Both the position numbers and the translations under genes were made by a program. This document shows, piece after piece, positions 1-8,172 of a stretch of 64,000 bases of DNA. The stretch covers positions 2,294,001 to 2,358,000 of the forward strand of contig NC_013523.1 in NCBI RefSeq assembly GCF_000024985.1, written 5' to 3'. The DNA comes from Sphaerobacter thermophilus DSM 20745 (GTDB lineage Bacteria; Chloroflexota; Chloroflexia; Thermomicrobiales; Thermomicrobiaceae). Each line of letters opens with the position of its first letter. Position 1 is the first letter of the stretch. The notes beneath the pieces were generated by a model. The model made no database searches, was not told the DNA's origin, and saw nothing but the letters and a program-made list of their open reading frames with translations.

Positions 1-1233
1 CAGGTGCCGCCCTCCCGCCTGGCCGCCATCGCCCGCGACCTCGGCGACGAGGTCTTCGGCGACCTGCTGGGAACCCTCGACCCGGCCGACGCGGCCGAGA
101 TCTTGAGCCGGCTGGCCGTGGCCGACGCCGCCGACGTGCTGGAGGCCATGGCCCCGGACGAGGCGGCCGACGTGATGGGCGAGATCGCGCCGGAGGCGGC
201 CGACCGCATCCTGATCGAGATGGAGCCGGTCGAGGCCGCCGAGCTGCGCGACCTGCTCACCTACCCGCCCGACACGGCGGGCGGGCGCATGACCCCGGCC
301 TTCGTCTCGATCGCACCGGACCTGCGCGCCGACCAGGCGGTCCTCGCGCTGCGACGACTGGCACAGGAGGCCGAGGGAGTCACCTACGTCTATGTCACCG
401 ACCCTCACGACCGGCTGCTCGGCGTCCTCTCGCTGCGCAACCTCGTCCTCAGCCCGCCCCACCGCCGGGTGGGCGACCTGATGGTCACCGACCTGGTGAC
501 CGTGCCGGCCATGGCCGATCAGGAGGAAGCGGCCCACCTCCTGACGGAGAACAACCTGCTCGCACTCCCGGTGGTCGACGACCAGCGGCGCCTGCTCGGG
601 ATCATCACCGCCGACGACGTGGCCGACATCCTCGCTCAGGAGGCCACTGAGGACATCACCCGGCTGGGTGCATCCGCACCGCTGGAGGAGCCATACCTAC
701 GCGTGTCGCCGGTCGAACTCTGGCGCAAGCGGATCGTCTGGCTCTTCGTCCTCTTCCTGGCCCAGGCATACACCGGCACCGTGATGCAGTTCTTCGAGGC
801 CGAGTTGGCCGAGGTCATCGCCCTCTCCTTCTTCATCCCGCTCCTGATCGGCACCGGCGGGAACGCCGGATCCCAGGTCGTGATGACCCTGGTGCGCGCC
901 ATGACGCTCGGCGAGGTACGCTTCCGCGACCTGCCGCGCGTCGTCACCAAGGAGTTCGCGACCGGCCTGATGCTCGGGATCACCATGGCCGTCGCCACCT
1001 TCATCCGGGCGCTGATGCTGGACGTCGGCGTCGACGTCGGCATGGTCGTCGCCGCTGCGGTGACCGCGATCGTCGTCTGGGCCGCAGTGGTCGGTGCCAT
1101 CCTCCCGATGGTCCTGCGCCAGCTCAAGGTCGACCCGACCGTGGTCTCGGCGCCGTTCATCTCCACCCTCGTCGACGGCACCGGCCTCCTCATCTACTTC
1201 ACCATCGCCCGCATGGTGCTGCGGTTAGGGTGA
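1..1233 (+). CDS. mgtE: Magnesium transporter MgtE (5' end cut by window edge)
   Basis: This is the channel-type Mg2+ importer of the inner membrane. The frame is open from the first base, and the protein reads as an MgtE helical N domain (about residues 1-95, with repeated LDPADAAEIL-type units), two CBS domains (about 100-215) that sense Mg2+, and a C-terminal membrane domain with about five hydrophobic segments (245-409). The membrane part contains the conserved GTGGNAGSQ stretch that lines the pore. MgtE proteins are usually about 450 residues, and the GTG at base 4 has no ribosome binding site in view, so the true start probably lies upstream of the window. The stop codon falls at the edge of a dispersed repeat (1230-1358). 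The next gene is convergent. Confidence 0.93.
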   Translation, partial: QVPPSRLAAIARDLGDEVFGDLLGTLDPADAAEILSRLAVADAADVLEAMAPDEAADVMGEIAPEAADRILIEMEPVEAAELRDLLTYPPDTAGGRMTPAFVSIAPDLRADQAVLALRRLAQEAEGVTYVYVTDPHDRLLGVLSLRNLVLSPPHRRVGDLMVTDLVTVPAMADQEEAAHLLTENNLLALPVVDDQRRLLGIITADDVADILAQEATEDITRLGASAPLEEPYLRVSPVELWRKRIVWLFVLFLAQAYTGTVMQFFEAELAEVIALSFFIPLLIGTGGNAGSQVVMTLVRAMTLGEVRFRDLPRVVTKEFATGLMLGITMAVATFIRALMLDVGVDVGMVVAAAVTAIVVWAAVVGAILPMVLRQLKVDPTVVSAPFISTLVDGTGLLIYFTIARMVLRLG

Positions 1234-1358
1234 TGCGTGATGCGTCATGCGTTCCCCTCACTCGCGGCCCCTCTCGGACGGAGCCCATCAGGGGAGAGGG
1301 GATGGATACGCAATACGCACTACGAGTGACGTATGACGCATGACGTATGACGCATCAC
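1230..1358. repeat. Composite dispersed repeat (TGACGCAT tandem arms around a GGGGAGAGGGG hairpin)
   Basis: The left arm reads GTGATGCGTGATGCGTCATG and the right arm is a tandem of TGACGTA/TGACGCA units ending ACGCATCAC, so the two ends are inverted copies. Between them lies a CCCCTCTC...GGGGAGAGGGG hairpin. Related pieces occur near 26.9 kb and 33.3-33.5 kb. It separates the convergent mgtE and uracil-DNA glycosylase genes and could end transcription from both sides. Confidence 0.7.
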
Positions 1359-1361
1359 TCC

Positions 1362-2039
1362 CTATAACCCCCGCTCACGCCGGATGGCATCGAGGAGAGT
1401 GAGGGCGCGGTCGAGCAGTGCGCGGTGGGCGGGGACGTTGAGCCAGTGGCTGACGCCGGAGGGGTGCGGGAGCGGCACGACCACGGCGGTGCCGTGGGTG
1501 AACGACTGCCCGACGAGTTGGGCGAGCGGGCGGTTGCCCACGAAGTAGGTCGATGCGAGCCTGCCCAGCGCCAGGATCACCTCCGGCTGCACCAGCGCGA
1601 TCTCTCCCTCCAGGTGGGGGCGACAGAGTGCGATCTCCCGGGCCGACGGAGCGCGGTCGCCCTTGCCGGAGCGGCTCGGACCGGGGAAGCACTTGGTCAG
1701 CGAGGTGAGGTAGCAGCGCTCGTGCAGCGCGTCCTCAGGGAAGCCCGCCTGGGCTAGCCAGCGGCGGAGCGTCCGCCCGCTGGCGCCGGAGTAGGGGATC
1801 GGGTTCTCCTCCCGGTGCTCCGCCGGGGCCTGCCCGATCACCATAATGCGCTGCCCGGTGTGGCCGCGGAAGACTGGCCGTGATTCGGGGATGAACCCGG
1901 CGGCGACACATGCGGTGCAGGCCCGGATGGCCGCCTGGTGCGCTTCCAGCCGGCGTTGCCGGTCCTCGACCGTGATCCGCAGATCCTCCGCGACTCGGTG
2001 CGCCATTGCCTCCCCTGTCCGCTCGTTCTCGGCGCCCAT
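1362..2039 (-). CDS. Uracil-DNA glycosylase family protein (Fe-S type)
   Basis: Predicted to remove uracil from DNA. The protein (225 aa) has a CTAC cysteine pair at residues 41-44 and further cysteines near 109, 117 and 139, consistent with the Fe-S cluster of family 4/5 enzymes. It has a GQAP motif (69-72) followed by the pocket segment IPYSGASGRTLRRWL, and a PHPSG motif at about 191-195 carrying the catalytic-loop histidine. The start is uncertain: ATG at 2039 was chosen, but ATG at 2006 follows a GGGGAGG and would also work. The gene is divergent from the CitE-like gene at 2125, with only 85 bp between them to hold both promoters. Substrate range (uracil versus hypoxanthine) cannot be read from the sequence. 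Confidence 0.85.
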   Translation of the reverse strand: MGAENERTGEAMAHRVAEDLRITVEDRQRRLEAHQAAIRACTACVAAGFIPESRPVFRGHTGQRIMVIGQAPAEHREENPIPYSGASGRTLRRWLAQAGFPEDALHERCYLTSLTKCFPGPSRSGKGDRAPSAREIALCRPHLEGEIALVQPEVILALGRLASTYFVGNRPLAQLVGQSFTHGTAVVVPLPHPSGVSHWLNVPAHRALLDRALTLLDAIRRERGL

Positions 2040-2124
2040 TCTATCGACCGGGGACCGTGGTATGCTGCCGCCGACCATGGGAGCGCGGCGCGCGAGATCG
2101 ACGGCGCAGGGAGGGAGCAACGGT

Positions 2125-3039
2125 ATGGCGGTGCAGCGGAGTGTGCTGGCGGTGCCGGGGAACAACTGGCGCATGATCGAGAAGGCGATTGCCTCCGACG
2201 CCGACGTCATCTTCCTCGATCTGGAAGACGCCGTCGCCCCGGACGCCAAAGCGGCCGGGCGGGAGACGGTCATCCGTGCGCTGACCGAGCTCGACTGGGG
2301 GCGGAAGCCGCGCGTCTTCCGCATCAACGCGCTCGACACCCCCTTCTGCTACCGTGACGTAATCGAGGTGGTGGAGGCGGCAGGGGACCGACTCAACCGG
2401 ATCATCGTGCCCAAGGTCAACCGCCCGGAGGACGTAGCCTTCGTCGACACGCTCCTGACACAGATCGAGGCAAACCGCGGCCTCGACCGGATGATCGGCC
2501 TCGAAGTGCAGATCGAGACGGCCGAGGGGGTGCTCAACTGTGCCGACATCGCCGCCGCCAGCCCGCGCATCACCGCGCTCATCTACGGCCCCGGCGACTA
2601 CAGCGCCTCGGTGCGAATGCCCTCCACTGCCATCGGCACCCTCGACGAATGGGACGCGGCCTACCCCGGTCACCGCTACCAGTACGTCATGCACCACCTG
2701 CTCGTGGCCGCCCGCGCGGCGGGGGTGCTGGTGATCGACGGCCCCTACGCCGACTTCCGCGACCCCGACGGCTGCCGCCGCTCGGCCATGCTCAGCCGGG
2801 CGATGGGCTACGACGGCAAGTGGTGCATCCACCCGAGCCAGATCCCGATCGTCAACGAGGTCTTCTCTCCCACCCCGGACGAGATCGCCTGGGCCCGGCG
2901 CGTGGTCGAGGAGTACGACGCCGCCACCCGCGAAGGGCGCGGCGCCATCGCCATCGACGGCCGGATGATCGACGCCGCCAGCATCCGCATGGCACAAACC
3001 ACCCTCGACCTCGCCCGCGCCGCGGGGATGCTGGAGTAA
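2125..3039 (+). CDS. HpcH/HpaI aldolase / citrate lyase beta-like (CitE family) CoA-ester lyase
   Basis: A 304-residue TIM-barrel protein of the CitE / malyl-CoA lyase family, which cleaves or forms 3-hydroxyacyl-CoA esters such as malyl-CoA or citramalyl-CoA with Mg2+. Family marks are RSVLAVPGNN at the N-terminus, the metal/CoA segment IFLDLEDAV (about 29-37), GLEVQIETAEGV (about 125-136), YGPGDYSAS and the CoA-loop GKWCIHPSQI. The start ATG at 2125 follows GGGAGGGAG at ideal distance. No partner citrate lyase alpha or gamma subunit is nearby, so a stand-alone malyl- or citramalyl-CoA lyase is more likely than citrate lyase. The substrate is not resolved by sequence. Confidence 0.88.
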   Translation: MAVQRSVLAVPGNNWRMIEKAIASDADVIFLDLEDAVAPDAKAAGRETVIRALTELDWGRKPRVFRINALDTPFCYRDVIEVVEAAGDRLNRIIVPKVNRPEDVAFVDTLLTQIEANRGLDRMIGLEVQIETAEGVLNCADIAAASPRITALIYGPGDYSASVRMPSTAIGTLDEWDAAYPGHRYQYVMHHLLVAARAAGVLVIDGPYADFRDPDGCRRSAMLSRAMGYDGKWCIHPSQIPIVNEVFSPTPDEIAWARRVVEEYDAATREGRGAIAIDGRMIDAASIRMAQTTLDLARAAGMLE

Positions 3040-3120
3040 GCAGCGCCAGCCTTCAGCCGGCGTTCGCCTCTACGCCCAAAGCAGCAGCTCGCGGTGCTGC
3101 GACAGTGACCGTCCCCGCGC

Positions 3121-3145
3121 GGGAGCCGGCACGATGCCGGCACCC
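3121..3145. repeat. Family-B hairpin repeat (GCCGGCA-CGA-TGCCGGC)
   Basis: A perfect 7-bp stem with a 3-base loop (3125-3141). It is a member of a dispersed family also seen near 6.61, 6.71, 24.15 and 54.46 kb. Consensus is roughly GGAGTGCCGGCATCGTGCCGGCTCC in one orientation. Confidence 0.65.
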
Positions 3146-3249
3146 ACGGGGCGTCATCTTGACATACTGGCGGATCAGCGCGTATCGTCCAGAGTGCGCC
3201 CGGTGGCGATCCGACATCACGCGTCAGCCGGGCGTAAGGGCGTGGGCAG

Positions 3250-3858
3250 GTGGACGAGACCAAGAGCCTCCAACGGATCGACACACCCGACGACGGGGAC
3301 GTGCAATACCACGAGTACAGCCCCCGAGTGATCGGTGGGCTGATCCTGGCCTACGTGCTGGCGTGGGCTCCCTTCGTGGCAGGCATCAACCTGTTGGAGG
3401 ACGTCGGGGGGCTCCTCATCATTGGCGTCCTCGTGACCACGCTCGTGCTCGACGGGCGCGGAGTCCTCTCTCTGCGCGGACGGATCGGGGGCGGGCGTCC
3501 GCCGGGTTGCCTGGCGATCGGGCTCGCGATTGTCTTCTTTCCCTTCTTGTTTTTCTGGTTGATCCCCTACCTGGCAATCGCTGCGCAAGATACGCGCGCC
3601 GCCCAGTCGCGCCGGGCACTCGAGCGCCAACAGCGCATCGCTGAGCTGGAGGCCAGGCTCGGGTTGCTGCCGGAATCGGCGGGCACCTGCCCGGCATGCG
3701 AAAAGCCCCTGCAGTCGGGGGCGGCGTACTGCGCCTACTGCGGGGAACCGGTCACCACGCCCCTGCGCCTCTGTCCCGCCTGCGGCACCCGGACCTTCCC
3801 TGACGCAAGCTGGTGCCCCTCCTGCGGCCACCCGCTGCCGCCCATCGAGGCGGGATAG
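3250..3858 (+). CDS. Membrane protein with C-terminal double zinc ribbon
   Basis: Function unknown. The 202-residue protein has two to three hydrophobic segments (about 27-65 and 88-115), a short basic coiled region (about 118-140), and two C-terminal zinc-ribbon units. The first contains CPAC...CAYC and the second CPAC...CPSC, each giving four cysteines for one zinc. This layout (membrane anchor plus cytosolic zinc ribbons) is common in uncharacterised bacterial membrane proteins. The start is a GTG at 3250. No operon partner is evident: the upstream gene ends 210 bp earlier behind a hairpin repeat, and the next gene starts 184 bp later. Confidence 0.75.
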   Translation: MDETKSLQRIDTPDDGDVQYHEYSPRVIGGLILAYVLAWAPFVAGINLLEDVGGLLIIGVLVTTLVLDGRGVLSLRGRIGGGRPPGCLAIGLAIVFFPFLFFWLIPYLAIAAQDTRAAQSRRALERQQRIAELEARLGLLPESAGTCPACEKPLQSGAAYCAYCGEPVTTPLRLCPACGTRTFPDASWCPSCGHPLPPIEAG

Positions 3859-4042
3859 GCCGCCAGCACGCGCCCACGACAGAACGCGAGCACTTGCAAC
3901 GTGCTCGCGAATCCCACGCGGCGAGCCGGTCACGAACGTTCGACACCGAGCCACACCGGTCTGTTCCACAACCGACGACGGTGGCGCACGTTTAGTGAGA
4001 CGTGGCTACCTCGGGTCCCAACCAACGACTTGGAGGCCGACC

Positions 4043-4519
4043 ATGGACCAGGAGGCGATCATCCAGTACATCACGGACACGTTCGCGGGTGTTGACGTCC
4101 TGAGACCAAGCGACGGGCCCGGTGCGGGGGACACGTTCATCTATTACGACCCCGATGGCGATCTCGATCGGACGCGTGAGCTCCCGTTCGCCACGATCGT
4201 CACCAAGAACCACACCGGTTTCGATGAGTCCTCGCGCCTGGACCGCCCCGGTGTCTTCCGGCTCAACATCGGCGTGCGCCGAGACACCTTTCGCGCGCTC
4301 TTCGGGGATCCGCCCAGCGGAGCCGATGCGCCGAGCACTGACTATGACTACGCGGCCCTCGACCGGCTGATGCCCCACCCGATCTACGCATCGCAATGGT
4401 GGGTGTGCTTGCTCAATCCCAGCCCGGAGACGTTCGAAGCCGTCAAGCCCTTGCTGGCCGACGCCTACGACCGGGTCGCCACCCGGCACGCTCGCACGCA
4501 GGCCCGGCGTGATGAGTGA
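4043..4519 (+). CDS. DUF6194-like protein
   Basis: A 158-residue soluble protein. It resembles the DUF6194 family: an N-terminal helix (EAIIQYITDTFAGVDVL), the GDTFIYYDPDG segment, PFATIVTKN, and the hallmark DRPGVFRLNIGVRRDTFRALFG, then a C-terminal half with HPIYASQWWVCLLNPS. The family's molecular role is not known. ATG at 4043 follows TGGAGG at 4031-4036. It stands alone, with a repeat cluster downstream. Confidence 0.75.
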   Translation: MDQEAIIQYITDTFAGVDVLRPSDGPGAGDTFIYYDPDGDLDRTRELPFATIVTKNHTGFDESSRLDRPGVFRLNIGVRRDTFRALFGDPPSGADAPSTDYDYAALDRLMPHPIYASQWWVCLLNPSPETFEAVKPLLADAYDRVATRHARTQARRDE

Positions 4520-4593
4520 ACAACAACTATTGCGGGAGGCCCGTGCCTGGGCTGCTGGAGTTGGACTCATCGCAGGGGTCTACGCGGTCCGCA

Positions 4594-4850
4594 CGTGCCC
4601 GGGGGTAAACCCCGGGCTGATAAGGCGAAGCCCGCTGAAGGGGCTGGGGTCACGACGCCCGACGGGATGCTGGATCGGCTCCACCCGCGGGTGTACAAGA
4701 GAGCCCCTTCAGTGGGCTTTTCATGTTCAGCCCGGCGGCTTTAGCCCCGGGCACGTGCCGGGCGGTGGGAACCTGACGCCGGGCTATGAGCCCTGCTCCA
4801 CCCCAGCCGGCTTTCGTTGTTAGCCCGGGGGCGAACCCCCGGGCAAGCAC
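4594..4850. repeat. Family-A hairpin repeat cluster, copy 1
   Basis: A gene-free stretch of linked palindromes: CCCGGGG-GTAAA-CCCCGGG, an AAGCCCGCTGAAGGGGCT / AGCCCCTTCAGTGGGCTT inverted pair, then AGCCCGGCGGCTTTAGCCCCGGGC and a final CCCGGGGGCGAACCCCCGGG. The same set of units recurs at 17862-18126 and 63701-63972. No coding sequence is convincing across 4520-4899. Confidence 0.8.
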
Positions 4851-4899
4851 CACACACGACGCGCACTCACGTGCTCGCCGTATTCGTTGGCGTCCCCTG

Positions 4900-5532
4900 T
4901 CACGCCACGCGCTCGGACCGGGCGCGCTGGATGAGGGCGGCGAGGTCTTCGAGGAGGTAGCGCGCGAAGCGGTCCTGCTGGCCGACGCGCCAGCGGGCGA
5001 TGTTGGCCTTCACGGCGGCACGGGTTTCCTCGGGCATGCGGTCAACCGTGCGGTTGATTCCGGGCAGGTGGGGGTTCGCCAGCTGGAAGCGGCGCGTCTC
5101 GGCCGCGATCTCCTCGGTGGCACGCTCGGGCCGCTCCACCAGTACGCCGAGGACGTTGAGATCCTTGTCCATGACGATCAGGACCGGGATCGCCAGGTAC
5201 CCGTCCTTGCGCGGGTAGAGGGCGTTGAGGTCGCGGTGCTGATCCCGGCGGAGGATGCGCACCTCGACGGTCGGTACCTCGCGCGCGAGCCGGGCGATGA
5301 CCGGGATGAACTGCGCCGAGTCCCCACACCAGTCCTCGGTCAGAACGAGGATTCGCAGCGGTTCCCGGCCGAAGACCTCGCGATCGGTCGCGGTAATCTC
5401 CGTCCGCTCGATATTCTCCAGATACCGCTCGCGGTTCTGCTCCATCCGGGCGATGTAGTCGTCGACGCTCGTGGCCTGGGGCCAACGCTCGGCTGCCAGC
5501 ATGGCTCGCTCCTCAACCTGTGTCGTGCTCAC
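4900..5532 (-). CDS. Thioredoxin-family protein with a single-cysteine WCGD site
   Basis: A 210-residue protein with a thioredoxin-like fold. An N-terminal helical extension (1-55) precedes the beta strand RILVLTEDWCGDSAQF. The active-site position is WCGD, so only one cysteine of the usual CxxC remains. The cis-proline segment is GYLAIPVLIVMD. Thioredoxin-like proteins with TEDWCGDS are widespread in Gram-positive and Chloroflexota genomes and are not characterised. A monothiol site argues against a classical disulfide reductase. It sits in the same direction as the LLM gene at 5606 with 73 bp between, so the two may be co-transcribed. Confidence 0.82.
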   Translation of the reverse strand: MSTTQVEERAMLAAERWPQATSVDDYIARMEQNRERYLENIERTEITATDREVFGREPLRILVLTEDWCGDSAQFIPVIARLAREVPTVEVRILRRDQHRDLNALYPRKDGYLAIPVLIVMDKDLNVLGVLVERPERATEEIAAETRRFQLANPHLPGINRTVDRMPEETRAAVKANIARWRVGQQDRFARYLLEDLAALIQRARSERVA

Positions 5533-5605
5533 TGGGGATGCTCATGGACATCTCCCCCACTAATGAGCAACGCTGCGGCACGCGGCGTATTCCCCCGGGG
5601 ACGCC

Positions 5606-6454
5606 TCAGCCCATGCGGCGAATCTCCGGGATCACCTCCAGAGCGCAGCGCCGCAGCGTCTCGTAGTGCTCCTCGGGCGGCATCGGGAAGATGAAGTCGG
5701 TGAACCCGGCCTGGCGGTACGTCAGCACGACGTCCCGGAAGTGATCGACCGAGGTGAAGGGGTGGCGCCAGGTGTAGACCGACAGGCGAACCTCGTCCGG
5801 GTTCCGCCCGACACTCCGCGCCGCCTCGCGGAACCGCTGCACTGCCGCCTCGGCCTCCTCCGGTTCGAGCCGGGTGTTCCAGATGTCGGCGTAGCGCGCG
5901 ACCAGGCGCAGCATCCTCGGCCGGAACGCACCGATGACGATCGGGATGTGCGGCTGCTGCAGCGACTTGGGCTCGAAGGGTGCATTCTCCAGGCGGTAGT
6001 AGCGGCCGTGGAAGGTGGTACGCTCCTGGGTCATCAGGCTGCGGATGACCTGCAGCGCTTCCTCCAGCATCTCGACGCGTTCGTTGACCGACGGGAAGTG
6101 GAAGGAGTACGCCTCGTGCTCCCGCTCCAACCATCCGGCGCCGATGCCGAGTTCGATCCGGCCGTTAGACGCATGGTCGATGGTCACGGCTTGCTTCGCC
6201 AGCAGCGCCGGGTTGCGGTAGGTGTTCCCGCTCACCATCACGCCGAAGCGTAGCCGCCGGGTCAGCATACAGAGCGAGGCAATCAGGGACCATGCCTCGA
6301 AGTACGGCGACCCCTCATCGTCGGGTGGCAGGAAGTGGTCGACCACCCAGACGGTGTCGAAGCCGAGCGACTCGACCATTTGCCACTGCTGTGCCAGCTC
6401 CGGAAACGGCCGCCGGTTGCCAGTACCGATGCCAAAACGAAGCGGAAACTCCAT
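5606..6454 (-). CDS. LLM-class (luciferase-like) F420/flavin-dependent oxidoreductase
   Basis: A 282-residue TIM-barrel oxidoreductase of the bacterial luciferase superfamily. Marks are the N-terminal strand FPLRFGIGTGNRR, SLGFDTVWVVDHF, the LRFGVMVSGNTYRNPALLAKQAVTIDHASNGR stretch near residues 65-105, and ELGIGAGWLEREH, all typical of F420-dependent members. ATG at 6454 is preceded by GGAGGAG. The substrate is unknown; such enzymes act on alcohols, aldehydes or imines with F420, or as FMN monooxygenases. A second LLM protein lies at 8747. Confidence 0.85.
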   Translation of the reverse strand: MEFPLRFGIGTGNRRPFPELAQQWQMVESLGFDTVWVVDHFLPPDDEGSPYFEAWSLIASLCMLTRRLRFGVMVSGNTYRNPALLAKQAVTIDHASNGRIELGIGAGWLEREHEAYSFHFPSVNERVEMLEEALQVIRSLMTQERTTFHGRYYRLENAPFEPKSLQQPHIPIVIGAFRPRMLRLVARYADIWNTRLEPEEAEAAVQRFREAARSVGRNPDEVRLSVYTWRHPFTSVDHFRDVVLTYRQAGFTDFIFPMPPEEHYETLRRCALEVIPEIRRMG

Positions 6455-6604
6455 CGATCTCCTCCACTCACCGTCGGCGGCCGGCCGCGTCACGCGACCG
6501 TCCCCACGGTCACGGTTCTCGCACGCCTTGCGCGCGGGCGCTAGGGTCGCTGGTTCCACCCATCAGAAAATCGCACGACCACCAGTGTACATCAATCGTA
6601 GGAG

Positions 6605-6728
6605 CGCCCCGCCAGGAGCGCCGGCATCCTGCCGGCCTTTGTGCTTACGATCACCAGGCGGTCACGTCGTCGGCCGACGAGGCTGGTGACGCGCCGGGCA
6701 CGGAGTCGGCACGATGCCGGCACTCCCA
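6605..6728. repeat. Pair of family-B hairpin repeats in inverted orientation
   Basis: Two hairpins, GCCGGCATCCTGCCGGC near 6611-6627 and TCGGCACGATGCCGGC near 6708-6723, face each other about 80 bp apart and are followed by matching flanks (GTGCTTACGATCACC / CGGGCACGGAG). This looks like a paired REP-type unit in the gene-free stretch 6455-6880. Confidence 0.6.
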
Positions 6729-6736
6729 TCAAAGTA

Positions 6737-6748
6737 TTGTCATGACAA
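6737..6748. promoter_or_regulatory. Palindrome TTGTCATGACAA upstream of the MFS gene
   Basis: A perfect 12-bp palindrome, followed 22 bp later by a TATACT (6771-6776) that could be a -10 box. The TTGT-N4-ACAA shape resembles GntR-family operators. It lies about 135 bp before the MFS start. The link to that gene is inference. Confidence 0.4.
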
Positions 6749-6880
6749 CCGTACAAGCGCGGCGGTGCGTTATACTCCTCCGCACGTGCAATTGGCGATG
6801 GTTCAGCCCGGGTCGGGCGGGGTTCGCGGCGCACATTCTGCGGCTGCGATGGCCCATCAGTGGAGAGACGGGGGAGCGGC

Positions 6881-8140
6881 ATGGCGTCACCAGCGACCGG
6901 CACGCGGAGGAACAGCAGCCTGCTGCGCTGGGGGATCGTCGTCGCGGCGACCGCCATCCTGGCTGTCGCCTCCGGCGGCCGATTCCTGATCGGCGTGGTG
7001 TTCGATCAGGTACGTGAGGGCTTCTCCCTCTCCCACGGCGACCTCGGCCTGGTCGTCTCCCTCAGCATCCTGGTGATCGGCACGACCCAGCCCGCGGTCG
7101 GCTGGCTGGTCGACCGGCTGCAGGCGCGATTCGTGGCAGCCGGGGGACTGGCCCTGCTGGCGATCGGCCTCATCATCACCGGGCGGGCGAGCAGCGTCTG
7201 GGAGCTGGTCATCGGCTACTGCGTCTTCGTGGCCCTTGGGCTCGCCGCCGTGTCGCCGGTCACCGTGACGCCGCTGGTGGCGAGCTGGTTCGTCAAGCGG
7301 CGGGCGACGGCGCTCTCGATCGTGAACGCGGGCGGCTCGGTGGGGCAGTTGGCCATCGTCCCCGGGCTGACGGTGCTGGTCGTCGCGGTCGGGTGGCGCG
7401 ACGCCTACGTGCTCCTGGGCGCGGGGCTGTTCCTGGTCGGCGTGCCGATGATCCTCTGGCTCTTGCGCGAGCGAGAGGGGGAAGCTGCGGCCGACATGGC
7501 GCAGGTGGGCTGCTCGGTGCGCACTGCATTGTCACACCGGTCGTTCTGGGAGCTGAGCTTCGGCTTCTTCGTCTGCGGCTTCACGATGGCCTGGCTCATG
7601 AACTACTTTGTCGACTACTCCCTGGATCAGGGAATCAGCCGGGAGACAGCCGGGTTCGGGCTCTCGCTCGTCGGTGGGGCGAGCATCCTCGGCACCTTGA
7701 TCACCGGCCGGTGGGCCGACCGGCGCGGCAGCGTGGTTCCGCTTTCTGTGGTCTATGCACTGCGCGGCCTGGGATTCGCCGGGCTGTTGCTGGCCGGAAG
7801 CAACGTGCCGCTGGTCCTCCTGGCGCTGGCGGTCACCGGCTTTTCCTGGAGCTCGACTGTGCCGCTGACCTCCGCGCTCTGCGCCGACATCTACGGCCGA
7901 CGCGCGCTCGGCACGATCTTCGGGCTCATGTTCGCGATCATGCCCATCGGCTCGGCCGTCGGCTCGGCGCTGGCCGGAGAACTGCGCGACCTGACGGGGA
8001 ACTACACCGTCTCGCTGTTGGCCAACGTCGCCGCCGGGCTGCTTGCGGCCGCGGTCACCCTGCTCGTCCAGGCGCGGCCGATCTTCGCCCGGACCGAGGC
8101 ACCCACCGCTGAGCAGCCGGCCCCGGTGATCGCCGACTGA
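6881..8140 (+). CDS. MFS transporter, oxalate/formate-antiporter-like
   Basis: A 419-residue major facilitator with about 12 hydrophobic segments in two halves separated by the charged loop LLREREGEAAAD (about residue 200). The motif-A-like loop between segments 2 and 3 is GWLVDRLQARF, with its counterpart GRWADRRGS in the second half. Overall it resembles monocarboxylate/oxalate-formate type MFS proteins; the substrate is not known. ATG at 6881 with GGGGGAGC upstream was preferred over a GTG 21 bp earlier. The VOC gene follows after 32 bp and is probably in the same transcript. Confidence 0.85.
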   Translation: MASPATGTRRNSSLLRWGIVVAATAILAVASGGRFLIGVVFDQVREGFSLSHGDLGLVVSLSILVIGTTQPAVGWLVDRLQARFVAAGGLALLAIGLIITGRASSVWELVIGYCVFVALGLAAVSPVTVTPLVASWFVKRRATALSIVNAGGSVGQLAIVPGLTVLVVAVGWRDAYVLLGAGLFLVGVPMILWLLREREGEAAADMAQVGCSVRTALSHRSFWELSFGFFVCGFTMAWLMNYFVDYSLDQGISRETAGFGLSLVGGASILGTLITGRWADRRGSVVPLSVVYALRGLGFAGLLLAGSNVPLVLLALAVTGFSWSSTVPLTSALCADIYGRRALGTIFGLMFAIMPIGSAVGSALAGELRDLTGNYTVSLLANVAAGLLAAAVTLLVQARPIFARTEAPTAEQPAPVIAD

Positions 8141-8172
8141 GCGGCACCGCCCCGCACCGAGAGGAGGAGCCC

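Noticed and set aside
1230-1358. CRISPR array
   Set aside because: The tandem units are only about 10 bp, without spacers of regular length, and no cas gene is nearby; no CRISPR was seen anywhere in the window.
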